A stretch of DNA of 64,000 nucleotides, taken from the NCBI GenBank assembly GCA_000437395.1, contig FR898192.1, forward strand, positions 159,316 to 223,315. The letters are read 5' to 3'. The notes below the pieces were generated by a model. The model had not been told where the DNA came from and ran no database searches. It saw nothing but the letters and a program-made list of their open reading frames with translations. The translations under genes were made by a program, and so were the position numbers. Positions within the stretch are counted from its first letter, which is position 1, and each line of letters opens with the position of its first letter. Of this stretch, positions 8,040-17,754 are shown piece by piece. The stretch is from Clostridium sp. CAG:288 (GTDB lineage Bacteria; Bacillota_I; Bacilli_A; RFN20; CAG-288).

Positions 8040-11000
8040 TTATTCTAATGTTCCTTCTTCACTACTGATAATAAAGTTGAAATAGAATTCATAGAATGAA
8101 TTACCTTCAACGTTTGAAACTAATGAATATCTTGCAGCTAAATTGCCATATCCATCATCGAAACTAATCAATAATGAGTTGTCAATTAAAGTGATTTTTG
8201 CACTTTCATATTCATCAGAATCTTCTTTTGTTAATGTTAATAAATCGTTAAAGACTGTATCGCTTAAATCATAGTTAAAACGACTTGTTCCTGTCAATGA
8301 ATCTGCTGTAATATTCTTTAAATTATTTAGTGTTGCTGTAGCAAAATCAGCAATTGAAGTACATTCGTTACCGTTAATAGTAACACTCTCAACACCATAA
8401 AGACTATCGTGTTGATTATCAAAATAAATTGTAACTTTCTTAACTGTGCCGTTGATTAAAGCATAGAATACTACATTGACGTTAAATACTTCTTCATCTT
8501 CGTTATAGTTTTCATATTCGCTATAGTAGTATTTATCTGTGACATAAGTTGTTAATGTTTTATCACCATAATTCTTTGTTAAACTGTATGATGTGAAATC
8601 GTTGTCGTTAAGATATGAAACTATGCTTTCTTTACTGACAATAGCTTCGCTTGAACTTAAAAATTCATCTAAAACAGAGTAATTAGCACTATTAATTTCG
8701 CTAACTGTAGCTGTAGCTAAACATTCATTTAACAATAATGTTTCATCAGTTATAGAACTAAGTTTTAAAGAGTTATAGGCTTTAAAGGTAATTTTATTAT
8801 CGCTTGTAGAAACGGTTAATCCGCTAACTGAACTTTCATATAATTCTTCAAAGAAGTTTAAATATGAAGGATTTTTGATGTAATAATCGTTTGTTGAGGA
8901 AATTCTAGTAAACGATAAATCATTATATTCATCATCTGTTGTTAATGATGAATAACTACCGACTAAAGAAGCAACTCGAGATAAATATCTTTGGCTTGCA
9001 CCAGTAACTGTAACTTTTGGTGAAAGTAATGTAACTTTTCCATCGATAATCTTGAAATTATATAAGAAACTTTCAAGTTTAATTACTCCAGAATTATCTG
9101 TAATGTTGTAATAATAAGATGAGTTATAAACATATTCAACAGTTCTATCGCCATACGAAACACTAAGTTTATAAGAATTTGGTGTAGATGAATATTCATC
9201 GCTATATAAATTGTTATAGGCAGCTTTTATATCATTGACGCCATTTTCGTTAAATGATTGTCCAGCTAATTCAAGTTCGTTATATCTTAATGGTAAGAGC
9301 TTAATAATGTTGCTTAGATCATTAGTTAAAGCTTTTTCATCGTTTGCTAATTCTTGAGCTTTGTTATAAATAGTTTTGAATTTTTCAAAGCTATATGTTG
9401 TGTATTTTACTGGTTCGTTTAAAACGTTTTGATATTGAGTGATTAATTTGTTTAAACTTTCTTTTAAACTAGAAGTTTGATCGTCGAAACTGCTTATAGA
9501 TACGCCTTCATATTGTTTAACAACACCTGTTAAAATTAAACCATCACGATCAGTACTTGTCTTTTTATACTTAGTCCATAAAGAAATTACTAATTCATTA
9601 TCACCATTAACCTTTAATGAAACTTTGGTAATATCATCTTTGGTATAGTTTGTATTATTTGAAATATCAAAGAAATATGCTAATGCGTTTCTTGTTAATG
9701 GTGAATCTTTTATATCGATAAAGTATTCATCAATTTGGCTATTATATTGAAGATTATCTTTTTTGGAAAGAAGAGTTTTAATTAAATTCATATCAGATAT
9801 GCCATAGTCATTTTCTTCACCCATAGTAATTGTGTTGTTCTCAAATTTAGCAAGATATGTTTTATCGTTGTTCAAAACTAAAGCTTTGTCGTTAACAACC
9901 CAATAAGCTGCTTTATCGTTTACAACGTTATATACGCTATAATCGACACTATCATTGATTCCGTCTTTTCCATTATAAACATCGACTTTTAAGCCATATT
10001 TTTCGTTTGAGTTTTTACTTAAAATATCTTCAATTTTACTTGTAGGATTATAAGCGTCATCTGATGAATAAGTCTTGTTGTTACTTAAATAGTTTGTTAA
10101 TGGATCTATTTTTGTTTTATTAATATCGCTGAAGGTAAATTTAAATGTTACATCTGTTAACTTTGAATCGTTAGCAATATATGCAGTTAATTTATTGTCA
10201 GTTAAATCAAATCCAACATAATTTCCAAATGGTGATAGATCATCAAAGTCATATGAATAAACATCAAACATTGTGTCTAATAAGAAAGCAACATAGTTAG
10301 AGTTATCTATGACAAATGTGTTAGTATTAACTAAATGTTTTGAATATGGCCAACCATATACATCAAGTCCATTGCTAGATAATGGTTCGGTTTTACCAAA
10401 GACAGCAGCAAAGCGATCATAGAATTCATTTGCTAAAATATAAGCAGGGTATGTCCAACTATCGCCGATAACAGCACTATTAATTTTTAAGTTAGTATCT
10501 TTTAATGAAAAGCTATGAACATAGCTATCATAAATTACATAGCCTGTGTTGTTATTTTCGTTATAGTATGCATTTTCAATAGCTTTATAAGTTCTAGTGA
10601 CAGGTGAATCTTTAGATACATTATAATCAGTTATTGTCAAAGTGTAATTTCCATTCATGCTATCTATGAAAGATGAAATTTGGCCTGTAGTTACATTGCT
10701 AACTTCTCTAGGTGTTAAGCCGTTTACCGCTTCGTTTAAACTAGCTAAAGCACTATCTAATTCTTCTTGAGTAACATTATCTTTAATTAATACGCTTCTT
10801 GCATCGTTTAAAGCGTTAATTAAGTTTTCATATGATTCTTTTGTATATGCATTAGCATATTCATCGTTAATCATGTTGTTTGTGACATAAGTAATTCTTC
10901 TATCAAGCGGAAGTTTGTCTACACTAACTAATGAAGATGAAGAATTGCTTGCTGGGTTTTTATTAGTACAAGAGGTAATTAAATTTGTACCACCAACTAA

Positions 11001-11042
11001 TAAAAGTCCACATAATCCCATAATAATTTGTTTGTTTTTCAT
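8040..11042 (-). CDS. Large surface lipoprotein with FIVAR-like domain
   Basis: This 1000-aa lipoprotein has a signal peptide and lipobox (LITSC). I chose the ATG at 11042, which overlaps the upstream stop as ATGA. Residues about 45-105 (YENLINALNDAR ... LDSALASLNEAVNGL) fit a FIVAR module, a small helical domain found on sugar-binding and cell-surface proteins. The rest is acidic, Ser/Asn/Tyr-rich and has several similar beta-rich segments ending in short coiled stretches; I see no catalytic motif. It lies between the transglutaminase-like lipoproteins and the nitrogenase-like genes, so it may capture the imported compound at the surface (inference). Confidence 0.7.
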   Translation of the reverse strand: MKNKQIIMGLCGLLLVGGTNLITSCTNKNPASNSSSSLVSVDKLPLDRRITYVTNNMINDEYANAYTKESYENLINALNDARSVLIKDNVTQEELDSALASLNEAVNGLTPREVSNVTTGQISSFIDSMNGNYTLTITDYNVSKDSPVTRTYKAIENAYYNENNNTGYVIYDSYVHSFSLKDTNLKINSAVIGDSWTYPAYILANEFYDRFAAVFGKTEPLSSNGLDVYGWPYSKHLVNTNTFVIDNSNYVAFLLDTMFDVYSYDFDDLSPFGNYVGFDLTDNKLTAYIANDSKLTDVTFKFTFSDINKTKIDPLTNYLSNNKTYSSDDAYNPTSKIEDILSKNSNEKYGLKVDVYNGKDGINDSVDYSVYNVVNDKAAYWVVNDKALVLNNDKTYLAKFENNTITMGEENDYGISDMNLIKTLLSKKDNLQYNSQIDEYFIDIKDSPLTRNALAYFFDISNNTNYTKDDITKVSLKVNGDNELVISLWTKYKKTSTDRDGLILTGVVKQYEGVSISSFDDQTSSLKESLNKLITQYQNVLNEPVKYTTYSFEKFKTIYNKAQELANDEKALTNDLSNIIKLLPLRYNELELAGQSFNENGVNDIKAAYNNLYSDEYSSTPNSYKLSVSYGDRTVEYVYNSSYYYNITDNSGVIKLESFLYNFKIIDGKVTLLSPKVTVTGASQRYLSRVASLVGSYSSLTTDDEYNDLSFTRISSTNDYYIKNPSYLNFFEELYESSVSGLTVSTSDNKITFKAYNSLKLSSITDETLLLNECLATATVSEINSANYSVLDEFLSSSEAIVSKESIVSYLNDNDFTSYSLTKNYGDKTLTTYVTDKYYYSEYENYNEDEEVFNVNVVFYALINGTVKKVTIYFDNQHDSLYGVESVTINGNECTSIADFATATLNNLKNITADSLTGTSRFNYDLSDTVFNDLLTLTKEDSDEYESAKITLIDNSLLISFDDGYGNLAARYSLVSNVEGNSFYEFYFNFIISSEEGTLE

Positions 11043-12391
11043 TTTGTTTCTCCTTTTTTTATAAAAATACAAGCATATCTATAATCTTCGTATGGCCTAT
11101 TTTTAATAAGATATAGATCATAGAAACTGTATTTTTCTCTTAAATTTGTGATGTATGTATTTACTACATCGTCATTTTTGTTCATATCCTGAAATTCAAT
11201 TTCAAAATAATCATATTTGGTTTTTGAAATAATTTCTTCGACGATACTATTAAATTGATTTTCGTTTTCAACAATTAAATTGTTATTTTTTAAATAGTTA
11301 TATGGTGTTTCGCATATTTGATTTTTTATATCTTCATACATTTTAGAATCGTAACCAAAGTCATTTCCATATGGAGTTGTAGTATTAGTTAAGAACATAT
11401 TGTATGATGGTAAGACAACGCTTAGTTCATCGTTAAGTTTTAGACGATTACTGCCAAATGTTGAACAAGTTAGATACCATTTTTCGTTAACTTTTACATA
11501 GTTATAAGCGTGTCCTAAGAAATTGTCTTTAAAGTCTGTGACACGGACTGAATCTATTCCTTCGAGTTTGCATAAAAGAACAAAAGCTTTGCTTTTCCCA
11601 TCACAGACTGCATAGTGATTTAGAAATACTCCTTCGAGGTAATAGCATTGTTCTCTATTTAATAGTTTTAAATCGCTATAAGCAGTATTGAAATCGTACT
11701 TAACTTCACAAGTTAGATAATTATAGATTTGTTTAACTTTATCTAAATCAGTCATATCATCATCAACGATTCGCCTTAATACATTTTTGGCTTCGTTAAA
11801 TATTTTATCTTCAATGCTATTTTCTTCAGTTATAGGATAATAATTTTGTAATATTGCATACCATAACGATTCGCTATCATTAACATTTATAAACCCGTTA
11901 TTTTTTAAATAAAGCGGAAAGTCTTCAAATTGTTTATCTCGCTTGTTGATATCATTTTTGTAATCAAATTCATTTATAAAGATACTCTCGGTATCTATAT
12001 AAGTTGGTAAGTTTGTAGCGAGTGGCTGAATAGATAAGCTTACAGTGATTATTTTAAACTGATCATACAAGTCATAATTTAAATAATTGGGGTAATTGTC
12101 AGCGATATTTGATGTGCTAATGGCTTTATTGAATTCGCTATAGATGCTATAAAATGTTGATGCATAACTATCAGAAATATAATAGGAAACTTTATCTTTA
12201 ATTTTATAAAACGCCATGTAATCTAAAGCATATATAAGCTCTTTCCTATTTGATATAACTTTTTCTGGTGTTTTCAATTCGTTTTTATAACTATCAATAA
12301 AGTTTAAGTTATTAGGTGGCTTTGGAGGTGTTTTATTATTGCAGCCAGTTAATAAAACTATTGATAATATAAGTAGTCTAGTTTTTTTCAT
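11039..12391 (-). CDS. Transglutaminase-like lipoprotein, paralogue 2
   Basis: The product has 450 residues, with a lipoprotein signal (LLTGC, Cys17). Residues about 215-312 form a transglutaminase-like core: Cys263 in AVCDGKSKAF, His294 in LGHAYNYVK, then KWYLTCST, where the usual catalytic Asp is replaced by Cys309. It is a paralogue of the next upstream gene. ATGA overlaps couple it to the genes on both sides. In this superfamily such domains act as proteases, amidases or non-catalytic binding modules on the cell surface. Its placement inside a FecBCD importer operon is unusual. Confidence 0.75.
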   Translation of the reverse strand: MKKTRLLILSIVLLTGCNNKTPPKPPNNLNFIDSYKNELKTPEKVISNRKELIYALDYMAFYKIKDKVSYYISDSYASTFYSIYSEFNKAISTSNIADNYPNYLNYDLYDQFKIITVSLSIQPLATNLPTYIDTESIFINEFDYKNDINKRDKQFEDFPLYLKNNGFINVNDSESLWYAILQNYYPITEENSIEDKIFNEAKNVLRRIVDDDMTDLDKVKQIYNYLTCEVKYDFNTAYSDLKLLNREQCYYLEGVFLNHYAVCDGKSKAFVLLCKLEGIDSVRVTDFKDNFLGHAYNYVKVNEKWYLTCSTFGSNRLKLNDELSVVLPSYNMFLTNTTTPYGNDFGYDSKMYEDIKNQICETPYNYLKNNNLIVENENQFNSIVEEIISKTKYDYFEIEFQDMNKNDDVVNTYITNLREKYSFYDLYLIKNRPYEDYRYACIFIKKGETK

Positions 12392-13776
12392 AAACTGCCT
12401 CCGTTAAAGATAAAAGTATAAAGTTTTTGGTTATTAAACATGCCGTTATTAATCTTTATAGTGGAGTCTTTGTCTTTAAATTTTTTAAATGCTGAATTAA
12501 TTATGTCATAATCGCCTAAAAGTTCAATTTGCATAACATAATTATTATCTTTTGCAACTTTATTTACCTTGTTTAATATGAGAAGCGTCTCTTCTTCGTT
12601 TTTAACATTAAGAGATATTTCTTGATTGTCAATTTTTATTTTTGTCTTTGAATAATAATCATATGGAGTAACATTTTTTAAAGAATCTATTATTTGGCTT
12701 TGACACAGGCTTTCATAATGCCAAGTTTTACTTGAAGTATAGTAATTAGTTAGCATATAGGAGTAAGTGTGATAGTGATATTTTTTATTGTTAAGTTTAT
12801 AGACACTACTTGAACTTGTTGGACAAGATAAATAATAGTTATCGTTTATTTTTATGTAAGCATAAGCGTGTCCAGCGTTATTATAAACCGCCCCAATATG
12901 ATAAGCTTCTATATTAAATAGATTTAAGAAAGAAACTAGAGCTTTAACAATTCCATCGCATACAGCGTTTTTATTATTAAGTATTCCGTCTAAGAAATAA
13001 CATTCATAATCTGTATGTTTGCTATCTTTGTAGTTAAATGAGTCATAATCATAAGTGTTTTCGTTAATTATAAAGTTGAATATGTTATTAAACTTTTCAT
13101 ATTCACTTATATCTAATGAAGGAACTAATCTATAAGCAGTAGCAATCATTTTGTCAAATAGTTTTTCGGCTGTTGATCCATTTAATGGAATTGGATAATA
13201 GCTATTAGCTAATGCATAAAATAGCTCTTCGCTATTTGAGACGTTAACAAACCCATTATTATTTTTATAAAGAGGTAGGTCTAAATATGTATAGTCGTTT
13301 TTTCTGTCATCTTGCAAGACATTATAATAATAAGTGTAATCGAGCACTTTAATATTGTTTTCATTTAAAGTGTAAGATTTGAAAGCATATTGAGTTATGG
13401 AACCATAGACACCAATTAAGTTCTCATCAATTTTGGAAATATCATAACCTTTAATAAAGTTATGTGCTAATATTCCATATTGACCAGCCCATCTAAAATA
13501 GTAACTAATATCTTCTTTAAGTTTTTCTTTAAAAGAATCAGTAATTGAAGTATACACAACTTCATCATTTTTTGATGTGAAGACTACATAGTCCATAAAA
13601 TCACTAAGATCTTGTAGCGTGTTAAGATTTGTGGCTTTTTTGACTGTTGTTATGCTTTCACCTTCATATGTAATATTGATGTTATCTATTTTTATAGAAA
13701 AATCATTTATACTTGGTTTAGCATTACACGACACTAAGAAGAAAAGAGAAGTTAATAAAACATATCTAGCTTTCAT
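12388..13776 (-). CDS. Transglutaminase-like lipoprotein, paralogue 1
   Basis: The product has 462 residues from the ATG at 13776, chosen for its AAAGGAGAG site; a longer frame to 13818 has none. The lipobox is FLVSC. The core matches the downstream paralogue: Cys273 in AVCDGIVKAL, His303 in AGHAYAYIK, then NYYLSCPT with Cys318 at the usual Asp position. Both share a preceding region of about 200 residues with the same order of blocks (LPLYKNNNGFVNVSNSEELFY here). It overlaps the ATPase gene by 11 bp and ends in a TGA that overlaps the next start. Confidence 0.75.
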   Translation of the reverse strand: MKARYVLLTSLFFLVSCNAKPSINDFSIKIDNINITYEGESITTVKKATNLNTLQDLSDFMDYVVFTSKNDEVVYTSITDSFKEKLKEDISYYFRWAGQYGILAHNFIKGYDISKIDENLIGVYGSITQYAFKSYTLNENNIKVLDYTYYYNVLQDDRKNDYTYLDLPLYKNNNGFVNVSNSEELFYALANSYYPIPLNGSTAEKLFDKMIATAYRLVPSLDISEYEKFNNIFNFIINENTYDYDSFNYKDSKHTDYECYFLDGILNNKNAVCDGIVKALVSFLNLFNIEAYHIGAVYNNAGHAYAYIKINDNYYLSCPTSSSSVYKLNNKKYHYHTYSYMLTNYYTSSKTWHYESLCQSQIIDSLKNVTPYDYYSKTKIKIDNQEISLNVKNEEETLLILNKVNKVAKDNNYVMQIELLGDYDIINSAFKKFKDKDSTIKINNGMFNNQKLYTFIFNGGSL

Positions 13777-14575
13777 GTTCGCTCTCCTTTTTATAGAGAT
13801 CGTATGACACGCAGACATTTTTATTTGTTTTAGAATCTTTAATTATCTCTCCTTCAATAGCAAAGCATTCTTTTAACATATTTTCATTAAAAACATCGTT
13901 TGAAGATCCAAAATCAAATACTTGTCCATCTTTCATAGCAAGAAGATAATCAGAGTATTTGCATGCCAAGTTTAAATCATGCAATACCATTACTATCGTT
14001 ACCTTTTCTTCTTGGTTTAACTTTTTTAGCAATTCCAAAACTTCAAGTTGGTGGTTTAAGTCCAAATAAGTTGTTGGCTCATCGAGGAGAATAATATTTG
14101 TTTGTTGAGCTAGTGACATAGCTATCCAAACTCTTTGTCTTTGACCTCCAGATAATGAAGCGATACTACGAGTTTTAAACTGCTCCATATTTGTTACTTT
14201 TAAAGCCCAGTTTATTACTTCTTTATCTTCGTTAGACAGTTTTCCCAATCCTTTTTGATAAGGGTATCTTCCATATGAAACTAATTCAAAGCAGGTAATA
14301 GATCCTGGAGCAGTAGGTGTTTGTGGTAAGATTGCCATTTCTTTAGCAATATCTTTATTTTTCATTTTAAAGATATCTTTATCATTAATGATTATATTTC
14401 CGCTTTCAGCTTTAATAATTCTGCCAATAGCTTTTAAAACAGTAGATTTACCACAACCATTAGCACCGATAATCGATGTTATTTTGCCTTTTTTAATTTC
14501 TATATTAAAATCAGGAATGACTACAAAGTCATCGTAAGCAACTTTTAAATCGTTTGTTATAATACAATTTTCCAT
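13766..14575 (-). CDS. ABC transporter ATP-binding protein, FecE/FhuC/BtuD type
   Basis: The 269-aa ATPase carries Walker A GANGCGKST (about 37-45), signature LSGGQRQR (about 142), Walker B IILLDEPTTYLD and the switch histidine in MVLHDLN. This is the subfamily energising uptake of siderophores, haem and cobalamin. Its start lies 2 bp after the permease gene. Confidence 0.93.
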   Translation of the reverse strand: MENCIITNDLKVAYDDFVVIPDFNIEIKKGKITSIIGANGCGKSTVLKAIGRIIKAESGNIIINDKDIFKMKNKDIAKEMAILPQTPTAPGSITCFELVSYGRYPYQKGLGKLSNEDKEVINWALKVTNMEQFKTRSIASLSGGQRQRVWIAMSLAQQTNIILLDEPTTYLDLNHQLEVLELLKKLNQEEKVTIVMVLHDLNLACKYSDYLLAMKDGQVFDFGSSNDVFNENMLKECFAIEGEIIKDSKTNKNVCVSYDLYKKESEHES

Positions 14576-14577
14576 AG

Positions 14578-15600
14578 CTACTCCTTTTTTATTAACAAAT
14601 AGATAAAATATGGGACGGATAATATAGAAACAAATATTCCTGTTGGAATGTTTGCAAATGCATCAACGCCCATAATCAACATATCAGCAACTAATATAAT
14701 AATTGCCGAGCAAGTACCACTAGCCAAGAACAAAACGCGTGTATCAACACCAACGAGCTTTTTAGCAATATGTGGACCTATTAAACCGAGGAAGAAGAAA
14801 TTTCCACCAAAAGCGACAGAAGCACTACTTATGGCTATTGCTCCGATTGCCAATATTACAAAATCTCTTTTGGTATTAACACCTATTCCTTTTGCAACAT
14901 CGTATCCAATATTTATAGCGTTAAGTGTATATGACTTACCATATATTGCTCCTCCAAAAACAGAGAGCCAAATAAACAAAATTATAATGTAGTTCCAATC
15001 TGTTCCCCAAAGTTCACCAGATTGCCAACGTTGTAAGAATTCTAATTGGTTTCTATCTAACGAGTACATAAATATAGTACCGATTGCACTATAGGCAGCA
15101 CTGCAAGCCACGCCAGTCATAATTAGACGTGTTGGAGAAATGCTTTTTTTCTTTCTATAAGATAATATAAATATAATTGCAGCTGATAAAAGACCGCCTA
15201 TAAGTGCCAAGATTGATAACATTAATGGATTGGAGTTGTTAGATTTAACTAATGCTACGTATAAGATTACAAATAGTCCTGAGCCATCAGAAACTCCAAG
15301 TGTTCCAGGTGAAGCTAAATCGTTATGTAATAGGTTTTGCATTACGACACCAGATACACCCATTCCAATACCGACAAGTAACGCTAAGCATAAACGAGGT
15401 AAACGGAATGAGAACAAAGCTAAATTAGAATATTTATCACCTTTACCAATTAACGTTTTAAATACTTCTAAAACCGTCATGTGGTATTGACCAACATTGC
15501 AACCAATTAGAAATATTACTAATAGTAGAACGAAAAGAAGAATATTAATAATTATTCCGCGTTTTAATGAAGTGAGATTATTAGTTTTAATTTTTTTCAT
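14578..15600 (-). CDS. ABC transporter permease, FecCD family
   Basis: The permease has 340 residues with about nine to ten membrane helices and the family features GVVMQNLLHNDLASPGTLGVSDG and, late in the chain, GLIGPHIAKKLVG, the coupling region facing the ATPase. It forms a heterodimer or pair with the 15607 gene product in the cytoplasmic membrane. The gap to the upstream permease gene is 6 bp. Confidence 0.92.
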   Translation of the reverse strand: MKKIKTNNLTSLKRGIIINILLFVLLLVIFLIGCNVGQYHMTVLEVFKTLIGKGDKYSNLALFSFRLPRLCLALLVGIGMGVSGVVMQNLLHNDLASPGTLGVSDGSGLFVILYVALVKSNNSNPLMLSILALIGGLLSAAIIFILSYRKKKSISPTRLIMTGVACSAAYSAIGTIFMYSLDRNQLEFLQRWQSGELWGTDWNYIIILFIWLSVFGGAIYGKSYTLNAINIGYDVAKGIGVNTKRDFVILAIGAIAISSASVAFGGNFFFLGLIGPHIAKKLVGVDTRVLFLASGTCSAIIILVADMLIMGVDAFANIPTGIFVSILSVPYFIYLLIKKE

Positions 15601-15606
15601 AAGCTA

Positions 15607-16632
15607 TCATCCATTAAAAGTATTTTCGTCTGTTCTTCTCGAAGCGAAGATAAAGAAAGGAACACCGATTATAGTAATTAATAATCCAATTGGGAATTCA
15701 AATCCAGGCATTATATTTTTAGCTATAAAGTCTACAAACAAGACAAATGCCGCTCCTAAAAGTGCACAACTAGGTATAACATATCGATAATCAGTACCAC
15801 ATATGTGTCTAACAATATGTGGAACCATTAATCCTACATAACCGACCGGTCCTATTATTACAACAGCAATAGCAGATAAAACTAATACGACTAATGTCGA
15901 AAGTGTTTTTATCAATGTGACATTGCCACCTAAGCCTTTTGAAACTTCGTCACCAAGATTTAAAATTGTTAAAGATCTAGATATGGCGATAGAAATAACT
16001 ATTGAGACAATAAAGAATGGTAAGCTGACATAGATATCTAACCAAATAGTATTTGCAGCACTACCAGCCATATATTTCATCATTTCACCAGATTGACCTG
16101 TTTTTAAAACAACAGCGGTTGTAACTGAAGAAAATAAAGTAGAAATAGCCATGCCAGATAAGACCATTCGATCACTGCTTAAACCTTTTCTACCAATAAA
16201 AGCAACTATATAAATTAATAAAATTACAACTAAAGCGCCAAGACATGAAAATCCAATTCTTCCTAAGCGAGAAATATTGGGAAAGAAAACCATTATTATA
16301 ATAATTGAAAACACTGAACCAGAGCTAATACCCATAATTCCAGAATCAGCCATTGGATTTTTAGTTGTACCTTGCATTATTGCACCTGCAACAGCAAGAC
16401 AAGCACCAACCATTATGTCAGCAATTATTCTAGGTATTCTAATGTTTCTAATAATTGTTTCATTAAAATTTTCATCGTTGTAATTAAATAAAGCGTTGAT
16501 AAAATCTTTAAATGTAATGCTTTTTTCAGCACCGATAAATATAGATAAAACAATCATAGCAGCGATAAAGAAGAGGCTGCATATTAATAAAATTACAAAT
16601 TTTTGATTGTTTTGAATTTTCTTCTTTACCAT
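15607..16632 (-). CDS. ABC transporter permease, FecCD family
   Basis: The product is about 341 residues from the ATG at 16632 (a TTG at 16653 would add seven residues). The family motifs AGAIMQGTTKNPMADSGIMG and GPVGYVGLMVPHIVRHICG are present, as are repeated hydrophobic helices. It begins one base after the stop of the binding-protein gene, as expected for a BtuFCD/FhuDBC-type unit. Confidence 0.92.
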   Translation of the reverse strand: MVKKKIQNNQKFVILLICSLFFIAAMIVLSIFIGAEKSITFKDFINALFNYNDENFNETIIRNIRIPRIIADIMVGACLAVAGAIMQGTTKNPMADSGIMGISSGSVFSIIIIMVFFPNISRLGRIGFSCLGALVVILLIYIVAFIGRKGLSSDRMVLSGMAISTLFSSVTTAVVLKTGQSGEMMKYMAGSAANTIWLDIYVSLPFFIVSIVISIAISRSLTILNLGDEVSKGLGGNVTLIKTLSTLVVLVLSAIAVVIIGPVGYVGLMVPHIVRHICGTDYRYVIPSCALLGAAFVLFVDFIAKNIMPGFEFPIGLLITIIGVPFFIFASRRTDENTFNG

Positions 16633-16633
16633 A

Positions 16634-17629
16634 CTAATTTTGATTACTTGCAACTTTTAAAGCATCTAAAATTTGATTATATTGAGCTTCCATATATAAA
16701 GCGTCTTTGAATGAATATAAAATCATATCTATGCAACCAACTCTGTTTTCTTTGACTGCTTTTAAGCTTTTAAATCCTTCGTTAGTTTTGACACTATCAG
16801 GTATAGTTTCTTCTCCAAGTCCAGCAAAAATTACTAAATCGCCTTCATAATCTTTTAGTTTTTCGTTACTAATTTGTGAAAAAGCTTGTTGTGATTGATC
16901 ATCTAAAAAATCTTTAACAATTGGCAACATTTTTAAATTTAAAGTAGTATATAAAATGTGATTAAATACAAAAGCATCCTTGTAATTTGGTGGTATAGTT
17001 AATCCTTGATAATAAGTATAAACAGTAACACTTTTATCAGTTATATTTAAATCGTTAATCTTTTGTAAAGCAACTTTTTCAGTCTTTTTACAGTAATCAA
17101 TAATAGTTTCAGCATTTTCGCTTAATCCTAAAATATTACCTAAATAAGTTAATCTTTTTGTATAGTCATAAGTATCAAAATAAACAGGAATTGTAGGTGC
17201 TATTTTTTCAAGTTTTGCAATGTTTGATTCATCCATAGTGTTATAAGTAAGTATTAATTCTGGACGATAACTCATTACTTCCTCAGGATCAAATGGTTGA
17301 GTATTATTTAATATTTCAACCCCTTTAAAGAAATCTTCATATCCTTGTTGATTGGCATTTCCATCAACAGCTAAAGGTCGAACACCTAAAGCTAGTAAAT
17401 CACCAGTGTTTGAGAGTGCAACAATATTTTTAGTGTTTTTGTTATAAGTTACATCTTTGCCATATAAAGTTTTAATTGTAGTCATTTCAACTTCTTCGCT
17501 TCTTGTATCACTTAATACTGGAACAGTTGGCAGAGCTTCTACTTGCTTTTTATTACATGAAGTCAACATCGTTGAAACTATTGCAATTAAACAGACAAAG
17601 ACTTTTTTTAATAAATGCTTGTTTTTCAT
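16634..17629 (-). CDS. FecB/BtuF-type substrate-binding lipoprotein
   Basis: The 331-aa protein has a lipobox (MLTSC, Cys25) and the two-lobed periplasmic-binding-protein layout of the iron-siderophore/cobalamin class: NIVALSNTGDLLALGVRPLAV near the start of lobe 1, PFDPEEVMSYRPELILTY, then a second lobe. It is the first gene of the operon, with AAGGAG 8 bases before the ATG. It binds the imported compound on the outer face of the membrane. Cargo cannot be read from the sequence; siderophore, haem, corrinoid or another tetrapyrrole are the options. Confidence 0.9.
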   Translation of the reverse strand: MKNKHLLKKVFVCLIAIVSTMLTSCNKKQVEALPTVPVLSDTRSEEVEMTTIKTLYGKDVTYNKNTKNIVALSNTGDLLALGVRPLAVDGNANQQGYEDFFKGVEILNNTQPFDPEEVMSYRPELILTYNTMDESNIAKLEKIAPTIPVYFDTYDYTKRLTYLGNILGLSENAETIIDYCKKTEKVALQKINDLNITDKSVTVYTYYQGLTIPPNYKDAFVFNHILYTTLNLKMLPIVKDFLDDQSQQAFSQISNEKLKDYEGDLVIFAGLGEETIPDSVKTNEGFKSLKAVKENRVGCIDMILYSFKDALYMEAQYNQILDALKVASNQN

Positions 17630-17654
17630 ATAGTTTCTCCTTTTTCCGGGAGAA

Positions 17655-17685
17655 ATTATAGCATCTATAGTTAGTTATGTCTAAC
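17655..17685 (-). promoter_or_regulatory. Promoter and palindromic operator of the importer/nitrogenase-like operon
   Basis: On the minus strand, TAGACA (17683-17678) and TATAAT (17660-17655) are 17 bp apart. The inverted repeat GTTAG-N6-CTAAC (17670-17685) covers the -35 and part of the spacer. The half-sites resemble those of DtxR-family metal repressors (inference only), which would suit a metal- or metallophore-repressed importer. Confidence 0.65.
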
Positions 17686-17754
17686 TTTATAGTAAACTTC
17701 CTATTATTTTTACAATTAAAAGAAATAATAACTTGCAAATAGTAGCAAGAAACT

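Noticed and set aside
14648..15790. Several plus-strand frames of 86-114 codons inside the permease genes
   Set aside because: They lie antisense to strongly supported FecCD genes, have no ribosome binding sites and contain no recognisable motif.
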